A stretch of 64,000 nt of DNA from Sediminicola sp. (GTDB lineage: Bacteria; Bacteroidota; Bacteroidia; Flavobacteriales; Flavobacteriaceae): assembly GCA_024643325.1 (NCBI GenBank), contig JAHEND010000003.1:1-64000 (forward strand), in the 5' to 3' direction. Numbering within the stretch: position 1 is the first letter of the stretch; each line of letters starts with the position of its first letter. This document shows positions 63,219-64,000 of this stretch, in pieces. The notes under the pieces are model-generated. The model had not been told where the DNA came from, did no database searches, and was given only the letters and a program-made list of their open reading frames with translations. The translations under genes were made by a program, and so were the position numbers.

Positions 63219-63821
63219 TTATTTCTTGGCCCTTAGTACTGGGTTCAGGTTTGCGTCGTTGTACATTTTCATTTGCTTATAGACTTTCATGTACTTGTTT
63301 CCGGCTTCAAAATCTGCCAACAGCTGGTCTATGGCCAAACAAAGGTCTTCCTTTTGAGTGAGCAACACTTTTAATTTTTCTTGACATTGGGCTATGTGAT
63401 CAGGGCTAGCGTCTTCTCTAAGTACCTCTTCCCGCATATGGTACACTTTCAAAGCCAAGATAGAAAGCCTGTCCACCGCCCATGCAGGACTTTCTGTATT
63501 AATAGTGGCATTTGTCCGTGCATTTATCTCTTTGTACTGTTCGTAGAAATAACTGTCTATATGCTCTACCAAATCCGTACGTTCTTGGTTGCTCGCATCT
63601 ATCTTTCGCTTGAGCTCAAGGGCGCCAACCGGGTCAATCGCTGGGTCGCGAATGAGGTCTTCATAATGCCACTGTACCGTATCTATCCAGTTTTTCTTAT
63701 AGAGTAAATGGGCAATCTCTTTAGCGTCGTGGGGGTTGTGGAATTCCTGATCTACACGGTCTAAAAGATGGTAATTCTCTATACTTTCATTGAAAATTTT
63801 CCAAGCGATGGCAGCAAACAT
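63219..63821 (-). CDS. DUF4254 family protein
   Basis: 200 residues, all-helical, without signal or membrane segment. Recognised as DUF4254 by the sequence LLYKKNWIDTVQWHYEDLIRDP (in part) and WAVDRLSILALKVYHM. The family often precedes GT9 glycosyltransferase genes and may assist glycan synthesis; no function is known. Confidence 0.83.
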   Translation of the reverse strand: MFAAIAWKIFNESIENYHLLDRVDQEFHNPHDAKEIAHLLYKKNWIDTVQWHYEDLIRDPAIDPVGALELKRKIDASNQERTDLVEHIDSYFYEQYKEINARTNATINTESPAWAVDRLSILALKVYHMREEVLREDASPDHIAQCQEKLKVLLTQKEDLCLAIDQLLADFEAGNKYMKVYKQMKMYNDANLNPVLRAKK

Positions 63822-63851
63822 ACTCTAGTGATTTTGGGCAAAGGTACCCAT

Positions 63852-64000
63852 TTAATTTTGAATCAAATAAACGATTAAACCCCAAAGAGGTGTACTTAAA
63901 AAGCCCCACAATAGGATCTCTTTATGCAAAATCTTGGGGAGTAATTCAGTGGTGTTGCTCCATAAAAAAGCCAGAGGAAAGAAAGAGAATACCAAGGAGC
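63852..64000 (-). CDS. C-terminal end of an unidentified membrane protein
   Basis: 49 codons are visible, ending in TAA at 63854-63852; the start is beyond the window. The residues form two hydrophobic stretches (LVFSFFPLAFLW and LLWGFLSTPLWGLIVYLI) around a short charged loop. The other frames contain stops. Family not recognised. Confidence 0.5.
   Translation of the reverse strand, partial: SLVFSFFPLAFLWSNTTELLPKILHKEILLWGFLSTPLWGLIVYLIQN

Overview
This window comes from a member of the Bacteroidota, almost certainly a Flavobacteriaceae-type bacterium. The evidence is lineage-marker genes (gldH, a sprE/porW-like T9SS lipoprotein, the ricT-gldH pair, DUF2480, DUF4292, DUF4254, DUF5687), several promoters of the Bacteroidota type (TAnnTTTG at -7, sometimes with TTG about 17-22 nt upstream), the near absence of Shine-Dalgarno sequences, and the short c-subunit and long signal-bearing a-subunit of its ATP synthase. 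I cannot name the genus. Coding density is high, no intergenic gap exceeds 300 bp, and I see no tRNA, rRNA, CRISPR array, insertion sequence or prophage. It reads as core chromosome.

Layout. 1-7.1 kb (minus): secreted BNR/Asp-box protein (cut by the window edge), Xaa-Pro aminopeptidase, then a tightly overlapping thiL-brnQ-carboxypeptidase-regulatory-domain operon. 7.1-13.6 kb (plus): complete SUF iron-sulfur operon sufA-B-C-D-S-E, a DUF59 (SufT/PaaD-like) gene and a DUF2480 gene with three cysteines. 13.6-16.2 kb (minus): hflX and a secreted serine hydrolase. 16.3-22.3 kb (minus): tetrapyrrole operon hemA-C-D-E-F-B, divergent from an AraC regulator and a ThuA-like secreted protein; the shared control region holds two similar dyads. 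24.3-27.8 kb (plus): sdhCAB with a good promoter and a bidirectional terminator. 27.9-35.5 kb (minus): DUF2202 lipoprotein, scoAB, ricT-gldH-PBP1A operon, trhO. 35.6-41.4 kb: recA, plsC, trpS, dprA, an HU/SPOR protein and an acyl-CoA thioesterase. 41.4-47.4 kb (minus): 5'-nucleotidase-type lipoprotein, EnvC-like murein hydrolase activator, DUF4292 lipoprotein, dut and a flippase. 47.5-56.4 kb (minus): sprE, bactofilin, atpZ, a small membrane protein, and atpB-E-F-H-A-G. 56.4-64 kb: ABC ATPase with a DUF5687 permease, a PaaE-like ferredoxin reductase, secreted glutathione peroxidase, the arsenosugar pair (peroxidase-like protein and ArsS), a GT9 glycosyltransferase, DUF4254, and the end of an unidentified membrane protein.

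How they work together: SUF supplies Fe-S clusters (for example to SdhB, the 2Fe-2S reductase and ArsS), the hem operon supplies heme (for example to SdhC), and the SDH and ATP synthase genes form the energy core. Several genes serve the envelope: GldH, SprE, PBP1A, EnvC, the lipoproteins and glycan-transfer enzymes.

I found no clearly new multi-gene system. The most interesting signals are regulatory: a textbook terminator hairpin inside the atp operon right after the c-subunit gene, paired TAGAA-N3/4-TTCTA dyads between hemA and araC, TTGGAAA/TTTCCAA repeats upstream of recA, and several -7 elements lying 3-5 nt before start codons, which predicts leaderless mRNAs. DUF2480 is the best candidate for a gene of unknown function with an informative context.
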